Of a DNA stretch of 6,977 nt, positions 5,337 through 6,977 are shown one piece after another. The stretch spans positions 1 through 6,977 of the forward strand of contig JACVJH010000313.1 in NCBI GenBank assembly GCA_015711895.1, in the 5' to 3' direction. The notes below the pieces were generated by a model. That model ran no database searches. It saw only the letters and a program-made list of their open reading frames with translations, and had not been told where the DNA came from. The DNA is from Candidatus Solincola tengchongensis. GTDB lineage: Bacteria; Actinomycetota; Geothermincolia; Geothermincolales; RBG-13-55-18. The first letter of the stretch is position 1. The number at the start of each line of letters is the position of its first letter. The translations under genes and the position numbers were made by a program.

Positions 5337-6977
5337 ATGAGCCTGGATAGGGAGAAGGCGGAGAAAAGGGCGGAGGAGCTGCGCCGGGAGCTGAACTACC
5401 ACAACTACCGTTATTACGTTCTCGACGAACCGGTCATCAGCGACGAGGAATACGATCGCCTGATGCGCGAGCTTGTGGAGCTGGAGGAGAGATACCCGGA
5501 GCTGGTAACCCCCGATTCACCCACCCAGAGGGTAGGCGCCCCTCCCGCGGAGGCCTTCCAGCCCGTGCAGCACCGAGCGCGCATGATGAGCCTGGACAAC
5601 GTGTTCGACGAGGATGAGCTGCGAGCCTTCATCCGCCGCGTGGAGAACCAGGTGGGGAAGACGGATTACGTGTGCGAGCTGAAGATAGACGGAGCGGGTA
5701 TCGCCCTCACCTATGAGGACGGGGTCTTCGTGCGCGGGGCCACGCGGGGCGACGGGGTGACCGGCGAGGACGTCACCGCCAACCTGCGGACCATCAGGTC
5801 TCTTCCCCTGCGGCTCCTGGGGGAGCGCCCGGTCCCCTACCTGGAGATAAGGGGCGAGGTCTTCATGCCCAAGGAGGCCTTCCTGGAGCTCAACCGGCAG
5901 AGGGAGGAGGAGGGGCAGCCCCCCTTCGCCAACCCGCGAAACGCCGCCGCTGGCTCGCTCCGCCAGCTGGACCCCCGCATCACCGCCTCCCGCAACCTGG
6001 ACCTCATCTGCTACGAGATTGGTTACGTGGAGGGGCGGGAGTTCCGCACTCACCGCGAGGTCCTGGAGCAGATAGCGGACTGGGGGTTCCGCGTGAGCGA
6101 GCACTGGAGGCCCGCCGACGGGGTGGAGGAGATCCTGGAGTTCTGCCAGTACTGGATAGCCAGGCGGGACGAGCTGGCCTATGAGGTGGACGGCGCGGTC
6201 ATCAAGGTCAATCCCCTGGAGGCGAGGGAGAGGCTGGGGGCCACGAGCAAGGCTCCGCGCTGGGCGGTGGCCTTCAAGTTCCCCGCCGAGGAGAAGACCA
6301 CCCGCCTTCTGGACATCGTGGTCAACGTGGGCCGTACCGGAGCGCTGACCCCCACCGCGGTGCTGGAGCCCGTCTTCGTGGGCGGCTCAACCGTCTCCCG
6401 GGCCACCCTGCACAACGAGGACGAGATACGCCGCAAGGGGATAAAGATCGGGGACGTGGTCCTGGTGCACAAGGCGGGGGACGTCATCCCCGAGATCATC
6501 AAGCCCATCGTGGAGTTGCGTGACGGCACGGAGCGGGAGTTCGTCATGCCCGATCGCTGCCCGGCCTGCGGCGGGAAGGTTTACCGCCCGGAGGGGGAGG
6601 TGGTGGCCAGGTGCGTGAACGTGGACTGTCCGGCGCGCCTCTTCGAGAGCCTGCTCCATTTCGCCTCCCGGGGGGCCATGGACATCGAGGGGTTGGGTCC
6701 GGCGACCATCCGGGAGCTCATGGACAAGGGTTACGTGCGTTCCGTGGAGGACATCTACTACTTGACCGAGGAGCAGCTGTACACCCTCACCGGTTTCAAG
6801 GACAAGTCGGTCTCCAACCTCATGAACGCCATCCGGCAGAGCAAGGAAAGGCCGCTCTCGCGCCTGCTCTTCGCTCTGGGCATCCGACATGTGGGCGCCC
6901 ACGTGGCCGAGTTGCTGGCCAGGCGATTCAGGAGCATGGAAGAGTTGGCGCGGGCCGGGGTGGAGGAGCTGCGCTCC
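5337..6977 (+). CDS. ligA: NAD+-dependent DNA ligase LigA, N-terminal 547 residues
   Basis: LigA seals nicks between Okazaki fragments and in DNA repair, using NAD+ as AMP donor. The frame is unbroken from ATG 5337 to the window end; the family is usually about 670 residues, so the end is missing. Domain Ia, which binds NMN, spans about 5-60, with YHNYRYYVLDEPVISDEEYD at 21-40. The nucleotidyltransferase domain carries motif I CELKIDG with the AMP-accepting Lys K116, TRGDGVTGED (136-145), RGEVFMP (172-178), ANPRNAAAGSLRQLDP (198-213), YEVDGAVIK (282-290) and WAVAFKFPAEE (309-319). The OB fold follows at about 320-405, with NVGRTGALTPTAVLEPV (330-346). A four-Cys zinc finger (C408, C411, C426, C431) and most of the helix-hairpin-helix region follow; its last part and the BRCT domain lie beyond base 6977. 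AGGGGGG at 5324-5330, six bases upstream, supports the start. It is probably transcribed from its own promoter at about 5293 and is functionally unrelated to the genes before it. Confidence 0.98.
   Translation, partial: MSLDREKAEKRAEELRRELNYHNYRYYVLDEPVISDEEYDRLMRELVELEERYPELVTPDSPTQRVGAPPAEAFQPVQHRARMMSLDNVFDEDELRAFIRRVENQVGKTDYVCELKIDGAGIALTYEDGVFVRGATRGDGVTGEDVTANLRTIRSLPLRLLGERPVPYLEIRGEVFMPKEAFLELNRQREEEGQPPFANPRNAAAGSLRQLDPRITASRNLDLICYEIGYVEGREFRTHREVLEQIADWGFRVSEHWRPADGVEEILEFCQYWIARRDELAYEVDGAVIKVNPLEARERLGATSKAPRWAVAFKFPAEEKTTRLLDIVVNVGRTGALTPTAVLEPVFVGGSTVSRATLHNEDEIRRKGIKIGDVVLVHKAGDVIPEIIKPIVELRDGTEREFVMPDRCPACGGKVYRPEGEVVARCVNVDCPARLFESLLHFASRGAMDIEGLGPATIRELMDKGYVRSVEDIYYLTEEQLYTLTGFKDKSVSNLMNAIRQSKERPLSRLLFALGIRHVGAHVAELLARRFRSMEELARAGVEELRS

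Noticed and set aside
5011..5340. 109-codon frame from TTG with an ATGA overlap to ligA and one CERC motif
   Set aside because: The composition (Arg, Ser, Pro) is unlike the neighbours, third-position GC drops along it, it spans the AT-rich promoter-like island and two hairpins, and the start is a TTG. The ATGA overlap is tempting but not enough.

Overview
The window is a GC-rich stretch of bacterial chromosome with every supported gene on the + strand. An NAD+-dependent DNA ligase gene identifies it as bacterial. Starts are ATG or GTG, usually behind purine-rich Shine-Dalgarno sites. This would fit a deep-branching high-GC Gram-positive or actinobacterial-type genome, but no taxonomic marker here settles that. 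No RNA gene, CRISPR array or insertion sequence was recognised.

Bases 1-3099 are the tail of a cation/proton-translocating membrane complex of the Mrp antiporter / complex I / membrane-bound hydrogenase superfamily. It holds the 3' end of an MrpD/NuoM-like subunit (1-414), a complete 714-residue MrpA/D- or NuoL-like subunit with a long C-terminal extension (511-2655), and a 138-residue protein (2683-3099). That small protein is a clear paralogue of the extension on the 714-residue subunit: one membrane helix, a long basic middle, and a second membrane helix. This is the most interesting observation in the window.

Bases 3100-4251 hold two small membrane proteins with no recognised family. One is 77 residues, with a signal-peptide-like N-terminus plus one membrane segment (3421-3654). 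The other is 143 residues, with three membrane segments and an acidic loop (3820-4251). Gaps of 321 and 165 bases precede them.

Bases 4261-4995 encode a UPF0280 protein of the ApbE superfamily (function unknown). It sits nine bases behind the 143-residue gene, in the same reading frame and without a visible ribosome binding site, so the two are probably translationally coupled. A 341-base gap follows. It carries hairpins, an AT-rich promoter-like island, and a possible short ORF or gene remnant.

Bases 5337-6977 are the first 547 codons of ligA. The gene runs off the window before the end of the helix-hairpin-helix region and the BRCT domain. The first three genes plausibly act as one complex. 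Whether the two small membrane proteins and the UPF0280 protein belong with it is inferred only from position and shared orientation. ligA looks like a separate transcription unit.
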